Below, piece after piece: positions 27,034-36,415 of a stretch of 64,000 nucleotides of DNA (the stretch's first letter is position 1; every line of letters starts with the position of its first letter). This DNA comes from JBDHTS01 sp044220535 (GTDB lineage Bacteria; Pseudomonadota; Alphaproteobacteria; Micavibrionales; Micavibrionaceae): the NCBI GenBank assembly GCA_044220535.1, contig JBGAQU010000002.1, forward strand, positions 1-64,000, read 5' to 3'. The notes under the pieces were generated by a model. It saw only the letters and a program-made list of their open reading frames with translations. It was not told the DNA's origin and made no database searches. The position numbers were made by a program, and so were the translations under genes.

Positions 27034-27159
27034 CCGCAGGCAAAAAAGGTTTTTAACACAGAGAGCACAGAGTTAAAAAGAGCACACACAAAAATTCTTC
27101 TCTGTGTCCTCTTCCTTCTTCTCCGTGTTCTCTGTGTTAAAAACCTTTTTTGCCTGCGG
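27034..27159. repeat. Long inverted repeat acting as likely bidirectional terminator
   Basis: Left arm CCGCAGGCAAAAAAGG... from 27034 and right arm ...CCTTTTTTGCCTGCGG to 27159 pair over about 35 bases (AACACAGAGAGCACAGAG against CTCTGTGTTCTCCGTG-like sequence). It lies between the converging WbaP-like and ugd genes. The CCTGCGGCGCT end is shared with the repeats at 45593, 46814, 55970 and 62524. Confidence 0.8.
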
Positions 27160-27168
27160 CGCTGATTA

Positions 27169-28524
27169 CTATTTCCCGCCTGCGACGCTTTTCAGTTTCG
27201 CCGCGCCTTGCGGCTTCACTTCCGGACGGCCTATCGAGATGTAGTGGAAGCCTGTGTCTTTCATGTCCGCCGTTTTATAAATGTTGCGGAAGTCGAGCAG
27301 AAGGGAGGCGTTCATGATGTCTTTCAGGCGCTCCATATCCAGAGCGCGGAATTCGTTCCATTCGGTCAGAATGACCAGCGCGTCGGCTTTTTCGGCCACT
27401 TCATACGGGCCGTCTTTCCAGTCTACGTTGTTCAGCATGGTTTTGGCATGATCCATGGCAGCCGGGTCATAAGCGGCAACCGTTGCGCCTGCTTCCTGCA
27501 GGATCGGCACGACCGACAAAGACGGCGAATCGCGCATATCATCGGTGTTCGGTTTGAACGACACGCCGAGTATGCCGATGCGCTTGCCTTTGACGGAACC
27601 GCCACACGCCGCGATCACGCGATGCGCCATATCTTTACGGCGCGCATCATTGACCTGCACCACCGTGTCGACAATGCGCTGGGGCGCACCCATCAATTCA
27701 CCGGTCTGGACCAAGGCGATTGTGTCTTTCGGGAAGCAGGAGCCGCCATAGCCTGGACCCGCATGCAGGAATTTGGAGCCGATACGGCCATCCAGGCCGA
27801 TGGCTTTCGCCACATCCTGCACGTTGGCATTGGCCTTTTCGCACAGATCGGCGATTTCATTGATAAAGGTGATCTTGGTCGCGAGGAACGCGTTGGCAGC
27901 GTATTTGATGATCTCCGCCGTCTGGCGTTCGGTGAACACGATCGGGGTTTCATGCAGATAGAGCGGACGGTACAGCTCACGCATGACTTTTTGCGCGCGC
28001 TCCGAACTGGCGCCGATGACAACGCGATCCGGGCGCATGAAATCTGTGATGGCCGCGCCTTCGCGCAGGAATTCCGGGTTGGAAGCCACGTCGAATTCGG
28101 CGTTCGGGTTGGCTTCGCGGATGATGCGTTCCACTTCGATGGCGGTGCCGACAGGCACGGTCGATTTGGTGACGATGACGGCGTAATGGTCCAGCGCTTC
28201 GCCGATTTCCTTCGCGGCCTGATAGACATAGGTCAGGTCGGCATGGCCGTCGGAACGGCGGGTGGGGGTGCCGACGGCAATAAAGATCGCGTCCGCGTCC
28301 TTGATCGCGTCTTTCAGGTTGTTGGTGAATCGGATGCGCTTGGCGGAAATCTGGCGGGCCAGCAGGTCCTCAAGGCCGGGTTCGTAAATCGGCACTTCAC
28401 CCTTTTTCAGGCGCGCGATTTTGGAGTCGTCTTTATCGACGCAGGTGACATCAACACCGAATTCCGCGAAACAGGTCCCGGAAACCAAGCCTACATAGCC
28501 TGTGCCTACCATGACGATTTTCAT
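27169..28524 (-). CDS. ugd: UDP-glucose 6-dehydrogenase
   Basis: 451 aa. N-terminal NAD loop GTGYVGLVSG, TKSTVPVGT (about residues 119-127), and the catalytic cysteine in GGSCFPKD (about 261-268); the C-terminal UDP-binding domain has GVSFKPNTDDMRDSP. It oxidises UDP-glucose to UDP-glucuronate. Together with galU it implies an acidic sugar in the surface polysaccharide. It is transcribed towards the EPS locus and ends at the inverted repeat 27034-27159. Confidence 0.96.
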   Translation of the reverse strand: MKIVMVGTGYVGLVSGTCFAEFGVDVTCVDKDDSKIARLKKGEVPIYEPGLEDLLARQISAKRIRFTNNLKDAIKDADAIFIAVGTPTRRSDGHADLTYVYQAAKEIGEALDHYAVIVTKSTVPVGTAIEVERIIREANPNAEFDVASNPEFLREGAAITDFMRPDRVVIGASSERAQKVMRELYRPLYLHETPIVFTERQTAEIIKYAANAFLATKITFINEIADLCEKANANVQDVAKAIGLDGRIGSKFLHAGPGYGGSCFPKDTIALVQTGELMGAPQRIVDTVVQVNDARRKDMAHRVIAACGGSVKGKRIGILGVSFKPNTDDMRDSPSLSVVPILQEAGATVAAYDPAAMDHAKTMLNNVDWKDGPYEVAEKADALVILTEWNEFRALDMERLKDIMNASLLLDFRNIYKTADMKDTGFHYISIGRPEVKPQGAAKLKSVAGGK

Positions 28525-28594
28525 TGCCGTACTCTTCCTTCCTTGGCGATTATGGGCCGGAATTTACACCATATCTGCGGATATGGAAAGATTT

Positions 28595-29395
28595 TTATGC
28601 ACTGCAATAAACCCAGAGCATAAGCGCCCCGAATACGATCCGGTATATCGCGAAGGGCATAAAACTGTGTTTGGAAACATAGGCCAGGAACAGCTTAATC
28701 GCTGCAAAACCTGACAAAAAGGCGGTTACGAAGCCGATGGCAATGATGATCAGGTCGTCGCCTGTCACCGTGCTCGCGCTTTTCAGCAGATCATAGGCCG
28801 ACGCTGCCAGCATCGTCGGAATGGCCAGGAAAAAGGAAAATTCCGCCGCTGTTTTGCGATCAAGGCGCAGCAGCATGCCGCCGATAATGGTAGCACCGGA
28901 CCGCGAGGTGCCGGGAATGACCGACACCGCCTGGGCGCAGCCGATCAGGAAGGCGCGGCGCAGGCTGATCGCGTCGACGCTTTGGACAACGGGTTCAGGT
29001 TTGATTTTTTCAACCAGCCAGATAACCAGGCCACCGACCACCAGAGCTATTGCCACGACGACAGGCGAAAATAGAACGGATTTGATAAAGGAATGAAATG
29101 TCAGGCCAATCACTGCCGAGGGCAGAAAGGCCACAACCAGTTTTAACACGAACATGCGTTCTGCCGGGTGGTGCAGATGGAAGAGAACATGGAGTAGTTT
29201 CGCGCGATAGACCCATGCCACCGCCAGAATAGCGCCCAGCTGGATCACGACTTCAAACAGTTTTGCTACAGGCGCATCAAAATGCAGAAAGTCGGCGGCC
29301 AGGATTAAATGCCCGGTCGATGAGACGGGAAGAAATTCCGTCAGGCCTTCGACAACGCCGAGGATCGCCGCCTTGATGTCGTCCACTATGTTCAT
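28595..29395 (-). CDS. uppP: Undecaprenyl-diphosphatase (BacA/UppP)
   Basis: 266 aa, about eight membrane helices. It carries EFLPVSSTGHLIL (about residues 20-32) and PGTSRSGATI (about 160-169), the two phosphatase motifs of the BacA family. It dephosphorylates undecaprenyl pyrophosphate so the carrier can be reused for peptidoglycan and EPS. It overlaps galU by four bases. Confidence 0.95.
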   Translation of the reverse strand: MNIVDDIKAAILGVVEGLTEFLPVSSTGHLILAADFLHFDAPVAKLFEVVIQLGAILAVAWVYRAKLLHVLFHLHHPAERMFVLKLVVAFLPSAVIGLTFHSFIKSVLFSPVVVAIALVVGGLVIWLVEKIKPEPVVQSVDAISLRRAFLIGCAQAVSVIPGTSRSGATIIGGMLLRLDRKTAAEFSFFLAIPTMLAASAYDLLKSASTVTGDDLIIIAIGFVTAFLSGFAAIKLFLAYVSKHSFMPFAIYRIVFGALMLWVYCSA

Positions 29396-30300
29396 GAAGC
29401 GACTTTGCGCAATTGCGGCTTTTTATATTCTTCCAGCAGACGCGCCAGGCTTTCATAAACCTGCGGGCCAATGGTTTTATCGTCCAGGGCGAAGGCGATG
29501 TTGGCTTCCAGGAAGCCGATCTTGTCGCCGCAGTCATAGCGGGTGCCTTCAAAACGCAGGCCGTGGAAAGGCTGTGTGCCGATCAGTTTCTCCATGCTGT
29601 CGGTCAGCTGGATTTCGCCACCCTTGCCCTTTTCCTTGCGGTCCAGCCATGTAAAGACCTCAGGCTGCAGAATATAGCGGCCAATGATGGACAGGGTAGA
29701 CGGTGCTTCCTCAGGCTTCGGTTTTTCGACCAGGCCTTTGACCGCGGCCAGTTTGCCGCTATCGGAGGAGACATCGAGAATGCCATAGCGCATCGTATGT
29801 TCGCGCGGCACGTCTTCGACCGCCACAACGTTACCGCCCACTTCATTGTAGATTTCGATCATCTGCTTCATGCAGGGTTTATCCGAAAGGACAACGTCAT
29901 CAGGCAGGATGATCGCAAAAGGTTCATCGCCGACCAGATCCTTCGCACACCAGACGGCATGGCCGAAACCGAGCGGCTGTTCCTGAATGACCGTGGACAG
30001 GCGATCTGCGCCAATATTGGTTTTACTTAAGATTTCCAAAAGCTCAGCCTTGCCGCCCGCTTTCAGGTTGTCGGCAAGGAACTCATTCACCTCAAAATGC
30101 TTTTCCAGCGAGGCCTTGTTGGGGGAATTGACGAAGATCATTTCCTCGATGCCAGAGGCCAAAGCCTCTTCCACAGCATGCTGGATCAAAGGCTTATCGA
30201 CCAAAGGCAGCATCTCCTTCGGCACCGATTTGGTCGCGGGCAAAAAGCGTGTGCCCAGACCCGCCACCGGGAAAACCGCCTTGCGTACTTTCTTGATCAT
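29392..30300 (-). CDS. galU: UTP-glucose-1-phosphate uridylyltransferase
   Basis: 302 aa from the ATG at 30300, which has AGGA nine bases upstream; the frame is open to 30345, but the extra codons are out of character. Signature GLGTRFLPATKS then PKEMLPLVDKPLIQ. It makes UDP-glucose, the substrate of ugd and of glycosyltransferases. Coupled by ATGA overlap to uppP. Confidence 0.95.
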   Translation of the reverse strand: MIKKVRKAVFPVAGLGTRFLPATKSVPKEMLPLVDKPLIQHAVEEALASGIEEMIFVNSPNKASLEKHFEVNEFLADNLKAGGKAELLEILSKTNIGADRLSTVIQEQPLGFGHAVWCAKDLVGDEPFAIILPDDVVLSDKPCMKQMIEIYNEVGGNVVAVEDVPREHTMRYGILDVSSDSGKLAAVKGLVEKPKPEEAPSTLSIIGRYILQPEVFTWLDRKEKGKGGEIQLTDSMEKLIGTQPFHGLRFEGTRYDCGDKIGFLEANIAFALDDKTIGPQVYESLARLLEEYKKPQLRKVAS

Positions 30301-30420
30301 CTCAATCGTCCTGCCATCATTGTTACCGGTCCCGTAACAACGCATTCATGCCCTGTTTCCGCGACGCTTCACAAGCTTTTTTTGCGCTGCACACAAAAAA
30401 TGCCCGTGGTCCAAAATAGA

Positions 30421-30452
30421 CAAAACCCCGTCCCGATTATGGAGGGGTTTTG
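30421..30452 (-). terminator. Rho-independent terminator after the adhesin gene
   Basis: Stem CAAAACCCC / GGGGTTTTG with a 14-base loop, followed on the minus strand by TCTATTTT. It lies about 30 bases past the adhesin stop. Confidence 0.7.
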
Positions 30453-30482
30453 CCGTTTTTATGCTTTTTTCGCCCGGCTTTT

Positions 30483-33400
30483 TTAGATGCCATTATCGCC
30501 ACAGGATGCGATTGCGCTTAAATTCTGGCTGATATCGCCGCCGTAGCTGTAAGTCGCGGCGTTGCCGTTATCCAAACCGGCCAAAGCGGTGCCCAGGCAA
30601 GAGGACGGATTGCTTTCGCCCGCCGCCGGTTCAATATCCGCCGGATTGGTCGGGCCGTTTCCACCCGCCGCCGGTTCGATATTGGCGAGGTTGAACGGCT
30701 GGGTCGGAGGCGGCAACTGGCCGCCCGGCAGGCCGGTGATGGTCAGGTTCAGACCGTTGCCCGGAACGTTAAAGCCCGCGAACTGGTTGAATACGTCTTC
30801 TTCACCGAAGGTCGTGGCGCCCGTATCGTCCGGCGCGCGCAGGCCGAAGAAGAACAGGCCGACGGTCGGGTCGTCAACATAGTGGAAGATCTTCGCCTCT
30901 ATCGCGTCGTATTCCGCCTGGCTCAGGAAGTCAGGGATCGAGGCCGGGTTGATGCCGTCGAAGGTCGCATGATAGCCATCCAGCAGGGTCGGCGTGCCCG
31001 GCGCGAAAAAGGCGCCGTTGCCCAGCTGCACATAGTATTGCGATTGGTTGTTGAACACGCTGGTGCCAATGGTGTCGCCGACCAGGTTCATGCCCGCGAA
31101 GCTGCCTTCACCGTCCAGGTCGAACGGCAGGAACAACATGCCGACCTGGCCGTTGTTGAAGCTGTTCGACGCGCCTGTCAGGTCGATCTCGCCGCTTTCG
31201 AAGCGCGCGCCGACCGGGTTGCCGGTAAAGCTGTTGCCGGTCAGGATCACGGATCCGTTATTCGGGCCCTTCACAAACAGGCCGTTGGCGCCGCTGTTGG
31301 TCACGACGTTGGATGCAATGGTCGCCACATCCAGCCCGTCTGTGACGATGCCGCTTTGCGGCGCGCCGTCGACGGTCAGGTTGTTGCTGATGATGGTCTG
31401 GTAATCGCTTTCATCATCGTTCAGCAGCGCGAACGGCAGGAATTCAGGGAAGGATTCATTGCCGCCTTCATCTGTATCCTCGTCATCCTGCTTCTGGGAT
31501 TTCACGGCAACCACGATGTTGTTCGCGCCGCCTTCGAAACCGTCAGAGAAGGTCGTGGTATTGCCGTCAACCAGCGAACGGTTGACGTCCAGGACTTCGA
31601 TGTTGTTGTTCGCGGAGTCGGTAACGGTGTTGCCGGTGATTTTGGTGACGCTGAAATCACCATATTCATCTTCATCGTCACCTTCGTCGTCGCCTTCATC
31701 CGGCGGCAGGGTAATGACGCCATTATCGACCACGATGCCATCGCCATAGGTATATTCATCTTCATAGTCATCGCCTTCGAAGCTTGAACCTTCGGTGTAG
31801 CCGTTCAGGACCGATTGGCCTGCATTGCTTACCGTGTTGCCGCTGATCAGGCTCCAGTCGCTGTAATAGACGTCAATGCCGTCGCCGCCGGTCGTATCGA
31901 CCGTGTTGCCGGTGATTTTGACGCTGTAATCATCATCCGACAGATCACCGAAGCTGGTGAATTCGTCGTTGTCGAAGATGCCGGTTTCTTCGACATGGAT
32001 GCCGTCACCCGTGCCCCAGCCATACTGGACATCATCCGGGACCAGCCCGTCGATGAAGGAAATCAGCGCGCCTTTAGCGAATTTCGGCGTGTAGTTGGCA
32101 TTGAAGAACAGGCCTTTGACAGCATCGGCCAGCGTGGTGTCAAGGGTCAGGACCGTATCGACACTGGTGCTGTTGATGCCGTTCATGCCAACCGTGTTAT
32201 CGCTGATGGTCGTCGCACCGCTTTCACGGACTTCGATACCATCCCCACCCGTGTATTTGACCTTATTGCCGCTGATCAGGACAGATTGCGCGCCGGTGTC
32301 TTCTTCGGCGTAGACGGACGGTTTGATTTTCTCGTTGAAGGCGGGTTGTTGTTCGGTATTGCCTTCGTCATCGCCATCATCCGTGTCTTCTTCGTTCTGC
32401 GTATAGGTATGGGAGTTTTCAACATGAATGCCATCGCCATTGCCCCAGTTCAGGGTCGTGCCGGATTCATCGGTCAGGACCAGATCCTGAAGGAAATCAG
32501 GGTTGAATGTCGGCAGTTCGCGCGGGTAGTCCGTATCCCCGCCTTCATCATCGCCGAACGTCCAGTTCAGGAAGTTGGTGCCGGTCAGGGCGACTTCGTT
32601 GTCCGTGATCGAAACCGCACCGGTATCCTTCGTGAAGATGCCGTGACGCTGGGTCAGGAACACCTGGTTGCCGGAGATATCGACAGGCGTTTCAACCGAA
32701 CCGTCCAGTCCGACATTGGTCACGCTGATGCCGTCAAAACCGGCCAGGGCGACGATGTTGCCCGTGATGGTCGTGTTGGTTCCGCCATCGACCGCGATGC
32801 CGTTGCTGCCAGTATTGAAGACCGTGTTCTTTTCGATCAGGCTGTTATCCGAATCCACCGCTTCGACGCCGTTTTTGCCGTTGTCATGCAACAGGTTGGA
32901 CTGGATCTTCGCGTTGTCGCTGTCTTTCAGCAAGATACCGTCCTGGCCCGTCTGATGAATCTGGCTGAAATCCACCAGCGCGTCATCGGCGTTCTGCAGG
33001 TTGATGCCGTTGCCCGTCAGCTTGTCCGCGCGGTTGAAGCGCAAAGATGCGTGACCGCTGTCTTTCACCTGGATGCCGTCGCCGGTCAGGTTTTCCGTGA
33101 CGTTGTGGCCCAGGCTGGCATAGTCGCTGTCCAGGACCAGGATGCCGTGAATGGCTTCCATGACGCGGTTGCGGTTCAGGATCGCGCCCGTGGCGGCGTT
33201 GGCGCCGTCCACGTTCAGGATAACGATGCCGTTGGTCGATACTTTATTGATCAGGTTTTTATTCAGCGCGATGGTATTGCCGCCCTCTACCGATATGCCG
33301 ACCTTGGCATGTGTGATCTTGTTGCTGAAGATATTCGGATCCGGATCCTGCGTACCGATGGTCATGTTGCTGGAATCACGGGTGTGAATACCGGTTTTGA

Positions 33401-36101
33401 CGACATCCTGGATCGTGTTTTTCACAACGGTCGCGCCGTTGGAATTCACCAGTTTGATGCCGTCGCCTTTGATGTTGGCCGCGCCCTTGCTGACACCGTT
33501 GACATCGGAGCCGACGAAGTTATTGGTGATGGTCGCGCCGTTCGACTTGGACAGGTCGATGCCATCGCCGCCGGTGGACCAGATGTAGTTGTCGCCGATC
33601 AGCGCATCATTGCTCAGGATCAGGCGGATGCCGTCGCCGCCGACTTTGGCGGACCGGTTATAACGCAGGGATGTATTGTCGCTGTTGTTGACAAAAATGC
33701 CGTCGCCTGTCGCCGTCTCCACGATGTTGTGACCCAGGGAAGCGAAATCGCTGCTGAGAATGCTGATGCCATTCTGGCTTTCCATGACGCGGTTGCGGTT
33801 CAGGACAGCGCCGTTGGTCAGATTGGTGCCGTTGACGCCGCTGATCAGGATGCCTGTCGTGTCGATTTTGTAGATCAGGTTTTTGTTCAGCGTGACCTTG
33901 GTGCCGCCATTCACGGAAATACCCGTGCCGGCTTTGCTGATGACGTTGCTGAAAATGCTTGGGTCGGCAACTTGCACGCCCAGCGTCAGGTTGCTGGAAT
34001 TCTTTGTGGCGATGCCGGTTTTGGCGACATCGATGCGGTTGTCGATCACCGTGCCGTCATTCGAGGTATCAAGGAAGATCGCGCGGTCGCTGGAATTGGT
34101 GATGACGTTGTTTTTCAGCGTCACGCCTTTTGCATGATCGACGACGATACCGTCGCTCGCACCGTCAATGGCGACACCATCAACCGTCGCGTTGTCGGCG
34201 GTGACGACGATGCCCGGGGAATGCGGGGTGATTTTTGTTTCACCCGTGCCGCGGGAGGCATCGTTACCATGCACGCCGGACTGGGCGCCGTTCAAAGTCA
34301 CGTTTTTGGTGCGTATGGTCAGGTCTTCATCATAGGTGCCTGCGGCCGCGTTGACCGTACCGCCCAGCTTGTCGTTAACCACATCCAGGCCCTGCTGGAT
34401 TTTCGCGGAGTCGGACAGGACGTTCACCGTGCCGGCGGTGCCGGACAGGCGGTTGTGATCCAGCAATTCAACCGAACCGCCGTTCAGGCCGCTGATGGTC
34501 GAATCCAGGTTTACGGTGTCGGCCTTCACCAGCACGTTGCCCGTACCCATGGTCAGGTCTTTGTTGAAATTGACGGTTTTCGAATCCAGAACCAGATTGC
34601 CGTCGGTCGTGCCCTTATGGTTCACGGTCTTAAACTGCGGGATGTGGAATTTGTTGAAACCGGTGAATTCCAGTGTGTTGTAATCGTAATGGCTGACATC
34701 GATATCGCCATCGCCGATCAGCTGAGCGCCCAATACGTTAATATTAAGGTCAGTACCGACATCAATATATTTAGTGGCCTGGACCGTAACGGTTTTGTTC
34801 AGGGACAGGTTTTTCGCCAGAACCTTGTCGCTCATCGCATAGCCGAGCAGATAGGTGTCATCCAGAATGCCGGTATGGATAATGGTGAACAGAGGATCGA
34901 TCAGCAGGGAGCCCGCGTCGCCGTTCGCGGCGGTGGTGTCCACCAGGCCGCTGAAGCCGAATAAATTGCCGGAAGATACTTCGACAAAACCGCCATTGCC
35001 GGATTCCGCGCCGCCCGTTGCGAAGACATAACCGTTGAACAGGCCGTTGTTGTCACCTTTCATGATGACGGTGCCACCATTGCCGTTATCCCAGGCATTG
35101 GCCAGGACAACCGAATCCTGCGTGGTTTCGACGTCATGGCCGGTCACTTCAACCGAACCGCCGCCGTTTTTGCTGCTGGCGTCCACCAGGCCGGATACTT
35201 TCACCTTACCGGCATTGCCGCCTTTCAGGATGATCTTGCCGCCCTGTACAGTTGCGGACGCAGCGCTGACGATGCCTTTGGTGTTGATCACGTCATCAAC
35301 AACATCGTTCGCGGCAGACGCGGTCATCAGGACCGTGCCGCCTTCGGCATTGATGCTGCCGGTGTTTTCGATCAGCGCTTTGGATTTTTTGCCGTCAACC
35401 GCGATTTCGACCAGGCCGTCGCCGTACAGATCGACCGTCGCGCGTTCGCCGCCGGCGGCCAGCGCCACTTTGCCAACGCGCGCGTTGATCACGCCTGCGT
35501 TCTTCACAGTCGGCGCGACCAGCGCGACCAGACCGGCATCCGATGCATTGATGGTGCCTTCATTGACGACCGCGCCATTGCCGAAGTTTTTCAGCTCGAT
35601 GTTCTGATCGCCGTTCATGACGGAATCGTTATCGACATCGCCCGTGGAGGCGACGATGCTGTTGACGTCGATGACGGCGTTCTTGCCGAACAAGACGCCG
35701 TTTTTATCCAGCACCATGACCTTGCCGTTGGCTTTCAGCGTGCCGAGGATCTGCGCAGGGTCTTCGCCCTTGCCGACCACGCGGTTGACGGCCAGCGCGT
35801 TGGATGACGGCTGGAAGAATTCTGTCTTGGCATTTTCGCCGATATTGAAGGACTGCCAGTCGATGACGACGCGATCCGTGCTCTGGTTGATGTTCAGGAC
35901 GCCAAGATCAGGGCGGTCGAATGAAGCCGCGCCGCCCACGACCTGTTCGCCCATCGGCGTTTCCAATGCATCGACCGGGTCTGCTTTCGCGGATGCGCCC
36001 ATCGCCACAAGGCTGGCCGCTGCCAGGGCCGTGGTCGCGAGAAGGCGCGTGCGTTTGCGTTTACCAGACTGAACCGATTGGCCGCCGACGAACTTGGTCA
36101 T
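30483..36101 (-). CDS. Filamentous-haemagglutinin-type giant adhesin with NosD-like beta-helix repeats
   Basis: 1872 aa from the ATG at 36101, which has AGGAG seven bases upstream. A basic n-region and hydrophobic stretch ending ASAKA form a signal peptide (about residues 20-40). A TPS/FHA-N-like domain follows (about 41-300: NINQSTDRVVIDWQSFNIG, NRVVGKG, FGKNAVIDVNSIVAST). From about 590 to 1650 come many right-handed beta-helix rungs of the type GDGIxVxxSxxxxIxxN. Acidic Asp/Glu-rich loops interrupt the repeats (about 1230-1500). The C-terminus has two cysteines and a repeated IEPAAG motif. It is probably secreted by a TpsB transporter, but none is encoded nearby. A terminator follows at 30421. 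Confidence 0.88.
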   Translation of the reverse strand: MTKFVGGQSVQSGKRKRTRLLATTALAAASLVAMGASAKADPVDALETPMGEQVVGGAASFDRPDLGVLNINQSTDRVVIDWQSFNIGENAKTEFFQPSSNALAVNRVVGKGEDPAQILGTLKANGKVMVLDKNGVLFGKNAVIDVNSIVASTGDVDNDSVMNGDQNIELKNFGNGAVVNEGTINASDAGLVALVAPTVKNAGVINARVGKVALAAGGERATVDLYGDGLVEIAVDGKKSKALIENTGSINAEGGTVLMTASAANDVVDDVINTKGIVSAASATVQGGKIILKGGNAGKVKVSGLVDASSKNGGGSVEVTGHDVETTQDSVVLANAWDNGNGGTVIMKGDNNGLFNGYVFATGGAESGNGGFVEVSSGNLFGFSGLVDTTAANGDAGSLLIDPLFTIIHTGILDDTYLLGYAMSDKVLAKNLSLNKTVTVQATKYIDVGTDLNINVLGAQLIGDGDIDVSHYDYNTLEFTGFNKFHIPQFKTVNHKGTTDGNLVLDSKTVNFNKDLTMGTGNVLVKADTVNLDSTISGLNGGSVELLDHNRLSGTAGTVNVLSDSAKIQQGLDVVNDKLGGTVNAAAGTYDEDLTIRTKNVTLNGAQSGVHGNDASRGTGETKITPHSPGIVVTADNATVDGVAIDGASDGIVVDHAKGVTLKNNVITNSSDRAIFLDTSNDGTVIDNRIDVAKTGIATKNSSNLTLGVQVADPSIFSNVISKAGTGISVNGGTKVTLNKNLIYKIDTTGILISGVNGTNLTNGAVLNRNRVMESQNGISILSSDFASLGHNIVETATGDGIFVNNSDNTSLRYNRSAKVGGDGIRLILSNDALIGDNYIWSTGGDGIDLSKSNGATITNNFVGSDVNGVSKGAANIKGDGIKLVNSNGATVVKNTIQDVVKTGIHTRDSSNMTIGTQDPDPNIFSNKITHAKVGISVEGGNTIALNKNLINKVSTNGIVILNVDGANAATGAILNRNRVMEAIHGILVLDSDYASLGHNVTENLTGDGIQVKDSGHASLRFNRADKLTGNGINLQNADDALVDFSQIHQTGQDGILLKDSDNAKIQSNLLHDNGKNGVEAVDSDNSLIEKNTVFNTGSNGIAVDGGTNTTITGNIVALAGFDGISVTNVGLDGSVETPVDISGNQVFLTQRHGIFTKDTGAVSITDNEVALTGTNFLNWTFGDDEGGDTDYPRELPTFNPDFLQDLVLTDESGTTLNWGNGDGIHVENSHTYTQNEEDTDDGDDEGNTEQQPAFNEKIKPSVYAEEDTGAQSVLISGNKVKYTGGDGIEVRESGATTISDNTVGMNGINSTSVDTVLTLDTTLADAVKGLFFNANYTPKFAKGALISFIDGLVPDDVQYGWGTGDGIHVEETGIFDNDEFTSFGDLSDDDYSVKITGNTVDTTGGDGIDVYYSDWSLISGNTVSNAGQSVLNGYTEGSSFEGDDYEDEYTYGDGIVVDNGVITLPPDEGDDEGDDEDEYGDFSVTKITGNTVTDSANNNIEVLDVNRSLVDGNTTTFSDGFEGGANNIVVAVKSQKQDDEDTDEGGNESFPEFLPFALLNDDESDYQTIISNNLTVDGAPQSGIVTDGLDVATIASNVVTNSGANGLFVKGPNNGSVILTGNSFTGNPVGARFESGEIDLTGASNSFNNGQVGMLFLPFDLDGEGSFAGMNLVGDTIGTSVFNNQSQYYVQLGNGAFFAPGTPTLLDGYHATFDGINPASIPDFLSQAEYDAIEAKIFHYVDDPTVGLFFFGLRAPDDTGATTFGEEDVFNQFAGFNVPGNGLNLTITGLPGGQLPPPTQPFNLANIEPAAGGNGPTNPADIEPAAGESNPSSCLGTALAGLDNGNAATYSYGGDISQNLSAIASCGDNGI
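32800..34065 (-). repeat. Tandem duplication inside the adhesin gene
   Basis: Two adjacent copies of about 640 bases (roughly 33430-34065 and 32800-33430) encode matching order: KTGIATKNSSNLTLG then NRNRVMESQNGI then LGHN, against KTGIHTRDSSNMTIG then NRNRVMEAIHGI then LGHN. Limits are approximate. Confidence 0.75.
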
Positions 36102-36415
36102 GTATTGCTCCTGCATAAAAATCATCGAAACCCCGCCGCGCCGTTCGCGGACCCCTAGGGTATTGTTCTTTAATAAAACGTTAAGACGCTCTTATATGCT
36201 GAAATCGGAACATTTGCAACAAATGAATTAAGTAAAATATTTAATGCTCTGCAACATGTACGGAAACAATTGAAAATATGGGAAGAAACTTTCTTAAACA
36301 CCTGAATTAAGGTTTATTATCTATTGAGGGAAACCGCAGATTTTAAACGGATGCGTTGCTTATATTCTGAAAAATTTAATCCCGTTTTCTGACAAATTTT
36401 AGAGCCAAAGGGGTT
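36102..36415. other. AT-rich intergenic region
   Basis: This 314-base stretch holds the upstream region of the adhesin gene and the downstream region of asnB. It is AT-rich and no credible ORF was found. Homopolymer runs and several TATAAT-like hexamers are present, but no promoter can be chosen with confidence and no terminator hairpin for asnB is visible. Confidence 0.6.

Noticed and set aside
27208..28623. A 471-codon plus-strand frame
   Set aside because: Antisense to ugd.
31815..34964. A 1049-codon open frame on the plus strand
   Set aside because: Antisense shadow of the adhesin gene; its repetitive composition reflects the adhesin repeats.
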